NCBI GenBank assembly: GCA_010909165.1
Contig: MU008183.1
Location: 434,001-498,000 of the forward strand
Length of the DNA stretch: 64,000 nt
Source: Anthoceros angustus
Taxonomy: Eukaryota; Streptophyta; Anthocerotopsida; Anthocerotales; Anthocerotaceae
Direction of reading: 5' to 3'
Below the pieces are notes generated by a model that was not told the DNA's origin, ran no database searches, and saw only the letters and a list, made by a program, of their open reading frames with translations. Positions within the stretch are counted from its first letter, which is position 1. The number at the start of each line of letters is the position of its first letter. Shown here piece by piece: positions 56,191 through 64,000 of the stretch. The translations under genes were made by a program, and so were the position numbers.

Positions 56191-57815
56191 TCTCTGTAGT
56201 CACCAGGCCCGAGGGATGATGGACTCCAGGAATGTGGCACCGATCAGGTCTTCGTCAGGGAATCGCACCGGCGGAGAACATTAAATCACGGACACACAAC
56301 AACGCAGTGAGATCCGGCAGCAGGCCTGAAGCAAGAAACCTTTTGCGCTCTAATCAAAAATGGTATCTGCAAGGCAAGCTTGTCAAAGCAGGATTCCGAA
56401 GTCTACAAATCACAAGCAGAGCACACCACAACAGAACTCTCACTCCCGAGGTTTTATCAGGCCTCAAAGCCAGAGCATACCGGATGCAAAGCATGGCTGG
56501 ATCGAGACTCTAGATAGAGGACTCCACAGCACAGCGCACAGAAGAACATCGGACAATGCCAGCGGCGCGCGGGCCCGATGGACAGCCAAAGCATGGGGAG
56601 CCCGCGCCAGGATGAGATTACCAAAACGACGAGCTTCCGAACTCCCACGGCGTCTCGCTTTCCAAGGACTTTCCTTGAGGGGACCTGCGCCGGGTATCTG
56701 CGCGCCACATCCTCCATCGTGCGACTCGCACAGCACGGCGCTTAGGTGGAACTCCGCGATAAAGTCCGCAGGCGACGGCCTGCGAGTGGAGATGCGAGCA
56801 TCCGGACTGCCAGTTTGCCCGAAATTGCAGCCTCGATAAACCGCAGTATAGGGCTTTGAACCTTTTAAGCTTTGGTGGTGAAGCGGGCTCGAACCGGGAG
56901 CAGAAGCCGGATAAACAAACAGTGGCCGTTTGAAGGCCCTGGCAGCTGCCATGGATCCGGGTCTGCGGTTGAAGCATATGGCGTCATGGCGGGCACAGCT
57001 CGCGCAGTAGGCCTTGCCGATTTGTTTCTTCGCGTGGCGAGGATCGCACTTTCGGCGGGCTGAGTCGTAGTTTCGTGTGCCTTTGTTTGTTTTCTTGAGG
57101 CATTGCCTTGTAGGTGCTGTGAGAAGGACGCCATGGATTCATCCCAAGATGCCACCGGCCGGTTAAGTTAAACCCAGTGGTCAGGAACGCCCTGTCCGAG
57201 ATTTTTGCGATAACCTTAGGAGATCAGGAAACTTGTGATAGAGGCACGTCCCCCCTTAGTGTAGTGACGACAATAGTTGAGCAAGACATGTGTAAATGCG
57301 ATGGCTTCATCGCCATCAGCAACTTGAAGGACGTCTTACGTCTGCGCTTGCTTCATTTTACAGACTGCTGTCACGGGACCAGGCTTTCATCTTGGGCCAG
57401 CTCTATGCGAGGGGTACTGTAACAACGTAACAACTCCTAATCTTGAAGTTTGTTTAGAATCTGTTTCAGTGTTTTATTTAATTAAAGAAATGAAGATATC
57501 TATGCATATGGGCTTTGGGAAGCTGCGGTAGTCCACTTTTTGAGAGCCTACATGTCCTACAAGTCCTAAAAGTCATGTATATTTACTGATATTTAAAACA
57601 TGTTTTAATTTTAATTTTTTTTAAACATGTTTTTAAAGAATTTGGTCTACACGGTGCAATTTCAAGATATGAGAACTAAAAAGCAAACCCTAAGCTGGAG
57701 ACTATTAAACTCCAAAACTGTGGCTCCAATTAAGCACGTCGCAAGCTCAAAGCTGTTACAAATCTCAAGCTTGCATAGCATCACACTGTTCATACAGCTC
57801 ACCATAACTTAAAAG

Positions 57816-58050
57816 CGGCAAGTGGCGAGGTTATCCTTAGCTAAACAGCGATGAGTGGCGCGGTTATCCATACTTAACACCGGCGAACGGCGAGGTTATC
57901 TATAACTAAACAACAACGAGTGACGTGGTTATCCACAGCTTAACATTGGTGAGCAGCGAGGTTATCCATAGCTAAACAATGACAAGCGTGCGCGATTATC
58001 CATTGCTCAATATTGGCGAGCGGTGAGATTATCCATAGCTTAACATCGGC
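57816..58050 (+). repeat. 33-bp minisatellite (gcgaggttatccatagcttaac), about seven copies
   Basis: Each unit contains a 'gcgaggttatcc' core followed by 'atagctaaaca' or 'acttaacatt'. The last A/T half alternates between two types, so the higher-order unit may be 66 bp. Confidence 0.8.
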
Positions 58051-58656
58051 TACACATAGCTAATCATAGCTCTTCAAGGTTAGCTTCTTGCGGAGCTGCG
58101 AACAATCCATGGGCATCCTATTACAAATAGTCATGCGAGTAAATCTCATCCGTGCGAAAGTGAAAAGCTCTTGGTTGTACGTCGCCGTGTACTCACCTCT
58201 TCATAGATGTTGCTTTTTTCAGGCGGATAGTTCTCAATGTCTTAGAAATGTCAGTGGTTTGTTATCTTTTGAATCTCAAAGGGAGATCGGCAAGCGGGTG
58301 AGGTTTGACACCCTCTTGCAACTCCTACTTATGTTTGAGAGGAATACTATTCATAGGGCTCAAAAGTTGTTGGAGGCCGGTGAGGAGGAGGATCTCCATG
58401 TTGATCCTTCTTACCCAGATTTGATGGAATTCTAAATCCATCATTTGTAAACATTGCAGCAAAAGCTGCCTATTAATTTGAACTTTTTCGACACAAAAAA
58501 AAAAACTCAAAATGCCATGCACATGTTGCTGCTCATCCTCGAACTGCTTCCAGCTTGACATAGCCTTCAGTTTTGGCTTCGACAATAAGAAATGAGAAAA
58601 ATATTGGCACAACAACAAGGGTACAAAAGGGCAGCACACTAGAGGTGCAATTGTTG

Positions 58657-58836
58657 CTATCTATCTATCATCTCATGCAACGTCGTGCATCGGGCCCTCT
58701 GCTATCTATCTATCATCTCATGCAACGTCGTGCATCGGGCCCTCTGCTATCTATCTATCATCTCATGCAACGTCGTGCATCGGGCCCTCTGCTATCTATC
58801 TATCATCTCATGCAACGTTGTGCATCGGGCCCTCTT
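58657..58836 (+). repeat. 45-bp tandem repeat, four copies
   Basis: Perfect or one-base-different units starting 'ctatctatctatcatctcat' at 58,657, 58,702, 58,747 and 58,792. The length is a multiple of three, so all frames stay open through it. The near identity indicates recent expansion. Confidence 0.92.
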
Positions 58837-60109
58837 CTGCACGCTAAAGAGGACTCCTCCTGAGCCTTTTGCGAGAGAAAAACAAGGAAAAAAAACGTGG
58901 GTGAAAAGTGATGTTCATTGGGACTGGAAGAGTAGCTGGTTGAAATGAACCCCTGTTATTAGGGAGACCCCAAGGGTTGGCGTAAAAAGGAGAAACCAGC
59001 ATGTATATATATAATCTTTTATAATTAAATTAAAAAAACATGATTAAACACCCAATAAAATATCAATTAGGAACGGTAATAAAGAAGATGGTAACCATAG
59101 CACCCAACATGCTTGAAGGGAATGAAAACAACGGTGCTATCGGAACCGCAGCAAAAGCGGAGAGTGGGGATGTTTATTTGGAAAAATAACCCCAAGGCGC
59201 ACCTCCAATGCAATTCCTCAAGCAAATAGGTGAACAAAATCACGACTCAGCCCGCCGAAAGTGCGATCCTGGCCACGCGAAGAAACAAATTGGCAAGGCC
59301 TACTGCGCGAGCTGTGCCCACCATGACGCCGTATACTTCAACCGCAGACTCAGGGCCTTCTCAAACGGCCAGTGTCTGTTTGTTTATCGGGCTTCTGCTC
59401 CCGGTTCGATCCCGCTCTACAACCACACCTTGGAAGCTTCAAAGCCCCAGATTAGGGTTTATCGAGGCTGCAATTTCGGGCAAACTGGCAGTCCGGATGC
59501 TCGCAGCTGCACTCGCAGGCCGTCACGCTGCGGATTTTATCGCGGAGTTCCAGCTAAGTGCCGTGCTGTGCGAGTCGCACAATGGAGGATGTGGCGCGCA
59601 GACACTCGGCGCAGGTGCCCCCAAGGAAGGTCCTTGGGAGGCGAGACGCCGTGAGGAGTTCGGAAGCTCGTCGTTTTGGTGATCTCATCCTAGCGCGGGC
59701 TCCCCATGCTTTGGCTGTCCGTCGGGCCCGCGCGCCGCTGGCATTGTCCGATGTTCTTCTGTGCGGTGTGCTGTGGAGTCCTCTATCTAGAGTCTCGATC
59801 CAGCCATGCTTTGCATCCGGTATGCTCTGGCTTTGAGGCCTGATAAAACCTCGGGAGTGAGAGTTCTGTTGTGGTGTGCTCTGCTTGTGATGTGTAGACT
59901 TCGGAATCGTGCTTTGACAAGCTTGCCTTGCAGATACCTTTTTTTATTAGAGCACAAAATGTTTCTTGCTTCAGGCCCGCTGCCGTATCTCACTGCATTG
60001 TTGTGTGTCTGTGATTTCATGTTTTCCGCCGGTGCGATTCCCTGACGAAGACCTTATCGGTGCCACATTCTTGGAGTCCATCATCCCTCGGGCCTGGTGA
60101 CTACAGAGA

Positions 60110-60781
60110 ATGCGATCCGTGATGGATCAGGGAAATGTGATGGAATGTAGAGTGCCTGCTTGCCGGTGGGAATTCGAAGGTTCGGAAGCCGAGGGGGATT
60201 CACATCCATGGGAGATCGTGGTAGACCATCTACCAGAGCTCCGCTGTGCAGCGGCGCATGTGCAGGCTATGACGGAGAATCAGGTGGAGGTGCTGCGGCG
60301 GCAAATTTCAGCGTACACCATAATCACTCGACAGCTGGTGGAAATGCACACGGCCGGCCGCGTTCAGAGTCAGGCGCCTTGCTCCTCTCACATGTCCTTC
60401 GACTCTGTGCTTAGCAACTCCTATGTGAGGGTCAGTGCCAGGCAGCGGTGGACGCCGAGCATCAAGCAACTGCAGATTTTGGAGAGGTTATTTGTGAAAG
60501 GCGATGGTGCGAAGCTGGACAAGCATCGGATCAAGGAAATCGCCGCCGAACTCAGCGAGCACGGGGCCATCCAAGATGCCAACGTCTACAATTGGTTCCA
60601 AAACCGGAAAGCCAGAGCCAAGAGAAAGCAAGCTCGAACGCAGAACCAGAACCAGTCTGAAACAGACGGAGAATTAGATCCTGAGAGACATGTCAGTGCC
60701 AAAAAACCGCGCACGGATGCCGACAGCGGTCTCCGTACTAGTGTCGATGCCGATGCCGGTGAATCTCTGTTCCTTGCCTAA
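60110..60781 (+). CDS. WOX13-clade homeobox transcription factor, copy 4
   Basis: Single-exon gene of 223 residues on the plus strand, the inverted partner of copy 3. The homeodomain is identical to copy 3. Differences are few: EGSEAEGDSHPWE for EGSEAGGDSHPWG, SAYTII for SVYTII, SNSYVRV for SNSSVRV, NQNQ for NQNQNQ, and a longer end (DADAGESLFLA). It is the most complete WOX copy in the window. Its 3' flank runs into the truncated B copy at 61,945 in the same orientation. The upstream region (59,190-60,109) is shared with copy 3, so both may share expression. Confidence 0.9.
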   Translation: MRSVMDQGNVMECRVPACRWEFEGSEAEGDSHPWEIVVDHLPELRCAAAHVQAMTENQVEVLRRQISAYTIITRQLVEMHTAGRVQSQAPCSSHMSFDSVLSNSYVRVSARQRWTPSIKQLQILERLFVKGDGAKLDKHRIKEIAAELSEHGAIQDANVYNWFQNRKARAKRKQARTQNQNQSETDGELDPERHVSAKKPRTDADSGLRTSVDADAGESLFLA

Positions 60782-61944
60782 AGCATGCCTTTGCAAATCG
60801 ATCTGCCTCCTATGTTTTCAAAATACTTTCCAAGAGCGTTCATTTGAGCAATTGATAGTGTATGTATGTTCCTGGAATGCCTTAAAACTTGTGCAGGCTG
60901 TATTGTGATTGTCGACTGCTGTTCACATTTCCAGAAATTTCAGCAGCAAATCACTGTGTGATTCAGTTATGTACACTGTGGCCATGGGGTTGTCTTTGCT
61001 GATGAAGCTGGAAAGTTCAAGCTGGAAATGGTGGTATTAGTTAGTGGCAGTCGTTCATAATTTGGGGCGCCATCTGCTATTCCCCTTTCTTTGGAATCAT
61101 TGCAGCGCCACAATGTGAAAAGCCTCGAAAAAGTGCCTGAATCCGTCCTGTTATCTCCAATCATTCTGGACTCTACATAAACCTCATCCTGAACAGTTGG
61201 TTCCAGAAGCTCAGGGCACCGTGCACATGCAGGCCCCTTGGTCGTAAGTTACATAACTTCCATCTACATTATGTATTTCCGGAACAGTTACTGTAATCCT
61301 ACGATCAGCTATGTAATTCTGATCAACTAATACTGGTGTCGTTTTTGTCTCTTCACTCCAGTTGCCTTGCCTGGCTTGTTGCCCATTGTGGAGATCTCTT
61401 CTTCACTAAACTCTGTCCCATCAATGGAACAACTTGCAACGCTACAAATTAAATCTTATGGAGCAGGATTGCAGAATGCTGTCCTTGTTTGATTTTTGAA
61501 GCAGGTGATGGGTGATGGGTGATGGGGACCTGTGACGCACAAACGAGGACACACTATCCGACTTCTCCACCCACCGGTACCTCCATGACTTGTGCTCATT
61601 CACGAACCCTGTATGTCTGTACGCCTCATGGCTTTTCCTCAACAATAATGCCCGCCTTTGCCTGGCGCCTGGAGCTCCAATACCAGCCTCCTGCAGTGCG
61701 CAGGGAATATGCGTCCATTTACATTGTAGCTCTGCTGCTCTAGAGTCCTGGACTATCAAGAGCTGGAAAGGTACCTGTACCAAGGACTCCTGTGGGTGAA
61801 CTCACGAGCTCGCTTCAATGCCAATATTTCTAGGCGCGACCATCTTCCCTGATTTCGCAAGAGTGTTTCCCACCCAGGAGCAAGCCTCCCCGTTTTTCCA
61901 CCTCCTCACCCTCGCCCGATCTGTGTGCAGGCGCCCCAGGAAGA
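60782..61944 (+). other. WOX-B intergenic region of the inverted arm
   Basis: Matches 54,320-55,530 inverted. It contains the single copy of the 51-bp stretch (61,360-61,405) that is doubled in units 1-3, and a short 'gtgatgg' repeat at 61,506-61,525 not present in the other arms. No gene supported. Confidence 0.5.
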
Positions 61945-62105
61945 ATGGCGTTCCCTTTCGCCATCGAGTCCATTGCGTTCCCGAGCCTGTTTGTGCAGCT
62001 GGCATTGAACAGCTCCACGCCCGGGTCCCAGGACCCCGTCACTGTGAACCTGGCATCGGTGCAAGGACCCAACTTCAGGTTCGTCCTGCGCGCCAGAGGA
62101 GATAG
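61945..62105 (+). pseudogene. Beta-trefoil-like protein B, copy 4, cut by copia 3
   Basis: The start is intact and in frame: MAFPFAIESIAFPSLFVQLA, then SRF-type block FRFVLRARGD. It stops at codon 54 where the copia LTR begins at 62,106. This copy keeps the TTC-GCC bases missing in copies 2 and 3 and so supports the ATG as the true start of the family. Confidence 0.85.
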
Positions 62106-62382
62106 TGACAAAGCAAAAGTCGTACGAGACTTGCACAAGATGCTTTGCATAATTAAAGTAAGTAGAAATACAAACAAAACTGTCTTATGTCTTTCACGAA
62201 ACGTCGCTAAAACCCTTTGCCTCTTTTAGTGGGCTAGAGTTGCACTCTTTCACACTCCCACTCAGCTCTAGGCTCACTAAGGTTGCTTAAAGGACTCCTA
62301 AGTGACTTGACGATCGGATCTAATTCAGATTAGCTTCATCCACTCTCGCCACTTGGCAGCTCCTACTTAAGCTTGGAAAGTA

Positions 62383-62905
62383 CTATTTTGTCGTTGACTT
62401 GGCCTCCTCAGCTGCTAAAGTGATGATATCACTACCATCAACTACTCCAAGTCCTTCCTTATGTTTGTTGTGTTTATGAGTCGGAAGAGACTTAGTAAAA
62501 ATATCTGCAGTATTATCCTCGGTATTTACATAAGCCACTACCACCACTCCTCGTGAAGTAACATCAAGTATATAATGGTGATATAGCTCAATGTGCTTAG
62601 TACGAACATGATAACGAGGATTAGCGACTAAAGCTATAGCGGACATGTTATCACAATTGAGCAATGTAGGTCGAGGTCAGCCATTTTATATCACTTAGAA
62701 GTGAACGCCCCACTCACCTCTTTACCGCTTCAAGAAGAGCTTTATACTCCGCCTCTGTCGAACTCAAGGCCAGACTTGTTTGCTTCTTACATCTCCAGCT
62801 TACGGAGGCGCCAGCTAACATAAAACAATATGCGGAAATACTTTTCCGCGTGTCGGCATCAGAGGCCCAATCGGCATCTACATATCCCGATAGCTCGAAC
62901 TCTTT
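62383..62905 (-). CDS. Copia 3 RNase H region
   Basis: Contains LNCDNMSAIALV, HVRTKHIELYHHYI and NTEDNTADIFTKSL, with upstream parts in a second frame. It keeps CTGCAG and CAG triplets that copia 1 lacks at the same sites (for example near 62,505). Confidence 0.75.
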
Positions 62906-63961
62906 TCAACCTATGGAAGTGTAGCAGATGCCATATGTTGAGGTACCACTCACATACCTCAGGATCCTCTTCACTGCTATCCAGTGCTTCCTGCCCGGAT
63001 TTTGAAGGTATTGAGCAGCAGCATTAACAACATACATGATATCGGGCCTAGTCCAATTAGCTAAATAGAAGAGACAACCCACACAAGCAGCATAAGGGAT
63101 AGTAAGCATATCCTCACGCTCAGCATCAGATTGTGGGCAATCCTCAGAAGATAGCCGAATACCAACTGCCCCTGGAGTAGATACGGGCCTAGCTGTTTGC
63201 ATATTAAAACGGGTTAAGATTTCTCTTACATATTTTTGTTGATGCATAATATTCGCCATTAGGTCGATCTCAAGAATTTGAATCCCGAGACACCATCGAA
63301 GAACCCCAATATCCTTCATATCAAATTCAGCCCGAAGCATATCCTTAATAGAGTTAATTAACTTCATACTAGTGCCAAACATACATATGTCATCAACATA
63401 TAAAGCTAAAATGATAAAGTTGGAGCCGTCAGCTAGATAATAAACAATACTATCAGCATGGCTTTGAGTAAAGCCAATAAACTTAAGACGACCATCACAC
63501 TTATAAAACCATTTATTAGCACTTTGTTTTAAACCATAAAGGCACTTTAGCAGCTTACAAACCAACTCCGCATTAACATCTTCATAACCCTCCGGTTGCC
63601 GCATATATATTTCCTCCTCGAGTTCTCCATACAAGAATGCGGTACAAACATCCATCTGATGGATTTCTAAGTTCAACTCTGCGGCTAAAGCTAAAAGGAC
63701 CCTTAAGGATTGGATCTTAACTACCGGCGAGAAAGTCTCCTGGTAATCGACGCCAGCTACCTGGCTATAGCCCTTAGCAACTAGCCTAGCTTTATAACGT
63801 TCAATAGAACCATCAGCATTTAATTTGGTCTTAAAGACCCACTTGCAAAGTATGGGTTTACGACCAGGAGGAAGTGGAACTAAATCCCATATATGATTTT
63901 TAAGCAAAGAATTATACTCACTTGCTATTGCCTCTTTCCACGCAAAGACCATTAGGTCCAT
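62906..63961 (-). CDS. Copia 3 reverse transcriptase
   Basis: A 351-codon open frame: SLLKNHIWDLVPLPPGRKPI, CKWVFKTKLNADGSIERYKA, AGVDYQETFSPVVKIQSLRV, MDVCTAFLYGELEEEIYMRQ, catalytic ALYVDDICMF, and VKRILRYVSGTSTYGICY at the end. This is the intact reference for the damaged copia 1 RT. Confidence 0.9.
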   Translation of the reverse strand: MDLMVFAWKEAIASEYNSLLKNHIWDLVPLPPGRKPILCKWVFKTKLNADGSIERYKARLVAKGYSQVAGVDYQETFSPVVKIQSLRVLLALAAELNLEIHQMDVCTAFLYGELEEEIYMRQPEGYEDVNAELVCKLLKCLYGLKQSANKWFYKCDGRLKFIGFTQSHADSIVYYLADGSNFIILALYVDDICMFGTSMKLINSIKDMLRAEFDMKDIGVLRWCLGIQILEIDLMANIMHQQKYVREILTRFNMQTARPVSTPGAVGIRLSSEDCPQSDAEREDMLTIPYAACVGCLFYLANWTRPDIMYVVNAAAQYLQNPGRKHWIAVKRILRYVSGTSTYGICYTSIG

Positions 63962-64000
63962 CCAAGGCCTCTCGATAGTAGTAGGTTCACCATCAACCGT

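Larger units (their letters stand above)
57116..59189. other. Palindrome loop, no confident gene
   Basis: Single-copy DNA between the arms, with two minisatellites (57,816-58,050 and 58,657-58,836). It also has a 115-codon plus-strand frame at 58,088-58,435 followed by an A-run at 58,494-58,505. That frame has no recognisable motif; a retrotransposon 3' end is possible. Confidence 0.4.
54150..62105. repeat. Large palindrome: inverted arms of about 2.95 kb, 2.07-kb loop
   Basis: The left arm (about 54,150-57,115) and right arm (about 59,190-62,105) are reverse complements with only scattered differences. They cover the WOX gene, its 3' and 5' flanks and the start of the B gene. Divergence is highest at the inner ends. 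The right arm is cut at 62,106 by a copia element and may continue beyond it. Loop: 57,116-59,189. Confidence 0.88.
62106..64000 (-). mobile_element. Ty1/copia retrotransposon 3 (copia 1 family), incomplete at window end
   Basis: The 149-bp LTR at 62,106-62,254 is followed leftward-reading by RNase H (about 62,690-62,383; LNCDNMSAIALVANPRYHVR) and RT (63,961-62,906). It is the same family as 30,274-36,184 and aligns with it throughout. It is inserted in gene B copy 4 and its 5' half lies beyond the window. Confidence 0.9.

Noticed and set aside
56868-56910. tRNA T-arm-like sequence (GGTTCGA box) at 56,868-56,910 and in the inverted arm near 59,400
   Set aside because: No matching D-arm, anticodon arm or acceptor stem within 75 nt on either strand, so not a tRNA gene.
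56464-56952. 162-codon minus-strand open frame upstream of WOX copy 3
   Set aside because: The frame is not kept in the inverted arm (59,208-59,682) although the DNA is; it looks like GC-rich leader or promoter sequence.
58088-58435. 115-codon plus-strand frame followed by an A-run
   Set aside because: No recognisable domain; kept only as a comment on the loop, not called as a gene.
58657-58836. CRISPR-like regular repeats
   Set aside because: Contiguous 45-bp tandem repeats without spacers in a plant nuclear sequence.

Overview
The window is nuclear DNA of a land plant. Intact intron-bearing genes for a photosystem II PsbQ subunit, a CERK1-type LysM receptor kinase, an AIRP2-type RING E3 ligase and an ABC1 (UbiB) kinase show this, together with Ty1/copia and Ty3/gypsy LTR retrotransposons. 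Introns are short (about 50-250 nt) and the only WOX genes are of the ancient WOX13 type. A seed-free plant such as a lycophyte would fit, but that is inference, not proof.

Left part (1-24,100). An AT-rich stretch with perfect hairpins leads into a complete AIRP2-like gene (1,156-2,520, minus), then minisatellites and a MITE-like element. A decayed Ty3/gypsy element follows (about 4.83-10.89 kb, minus) that carries a cytosine-5 DNA methyltransferase-like domain between its gag/protease part and its reverse transcriptase. After 3 kb of TE debris comes a compact gene block, all on the minus strand: LysM receptor kinase (14,014-17,089), a tandem pair of PsbQ genes (17.68-20.05 kb) and an ABC1 kinase (20,357 to about 23.6 kb).

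Right part (24,128-64,000). A segment of about 6.5 kb is repeated head-to-tail three times. Each unit holds two small paralogous genes ('A' and 'B') of a family I do not recognise, which look like beta-trefoil proteins, plus a WOX13-clade homeobox gene. Unit 1 is split in its WOX gene by a copia element (30,274-36,184). Unit 2 is split in its A gene by a second, different copia element (37,260-44,043), and a 1.9-kb tandem duplication spans the join between the two elements. Unit 3 (49.6-56.2 kb) is uninterrupted. It then runs into an inverted copy of itself across a 2-kb spacer, a large palindrome with head-to-head WOX genes at 56,190 and 60,110. The inverted arm is cut at 62,106 by another copy of the first copia family, which runs off the window.

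The junction between units carries a roughly 100-bp inverted copy of sequence from just upstream of the ABC1 kinase, so the array was probably born at this locus by template switching and then amplified.

A quality caution. In patches between about 27.6 and 46.1 kb, CAG and CTG triplets are repeatedly missing or altered relative to the sister copies. Several genes elsewhere (PsbQ, A and B genes, WOX copy 2) carry single-base homopolymer frameshifts. Many apparent pseudogene lesions may therefore be consensus errors at methylated CHG sites and homopolymers, so I describe copies as 'broken as given' rather than as proven pseudogenes.
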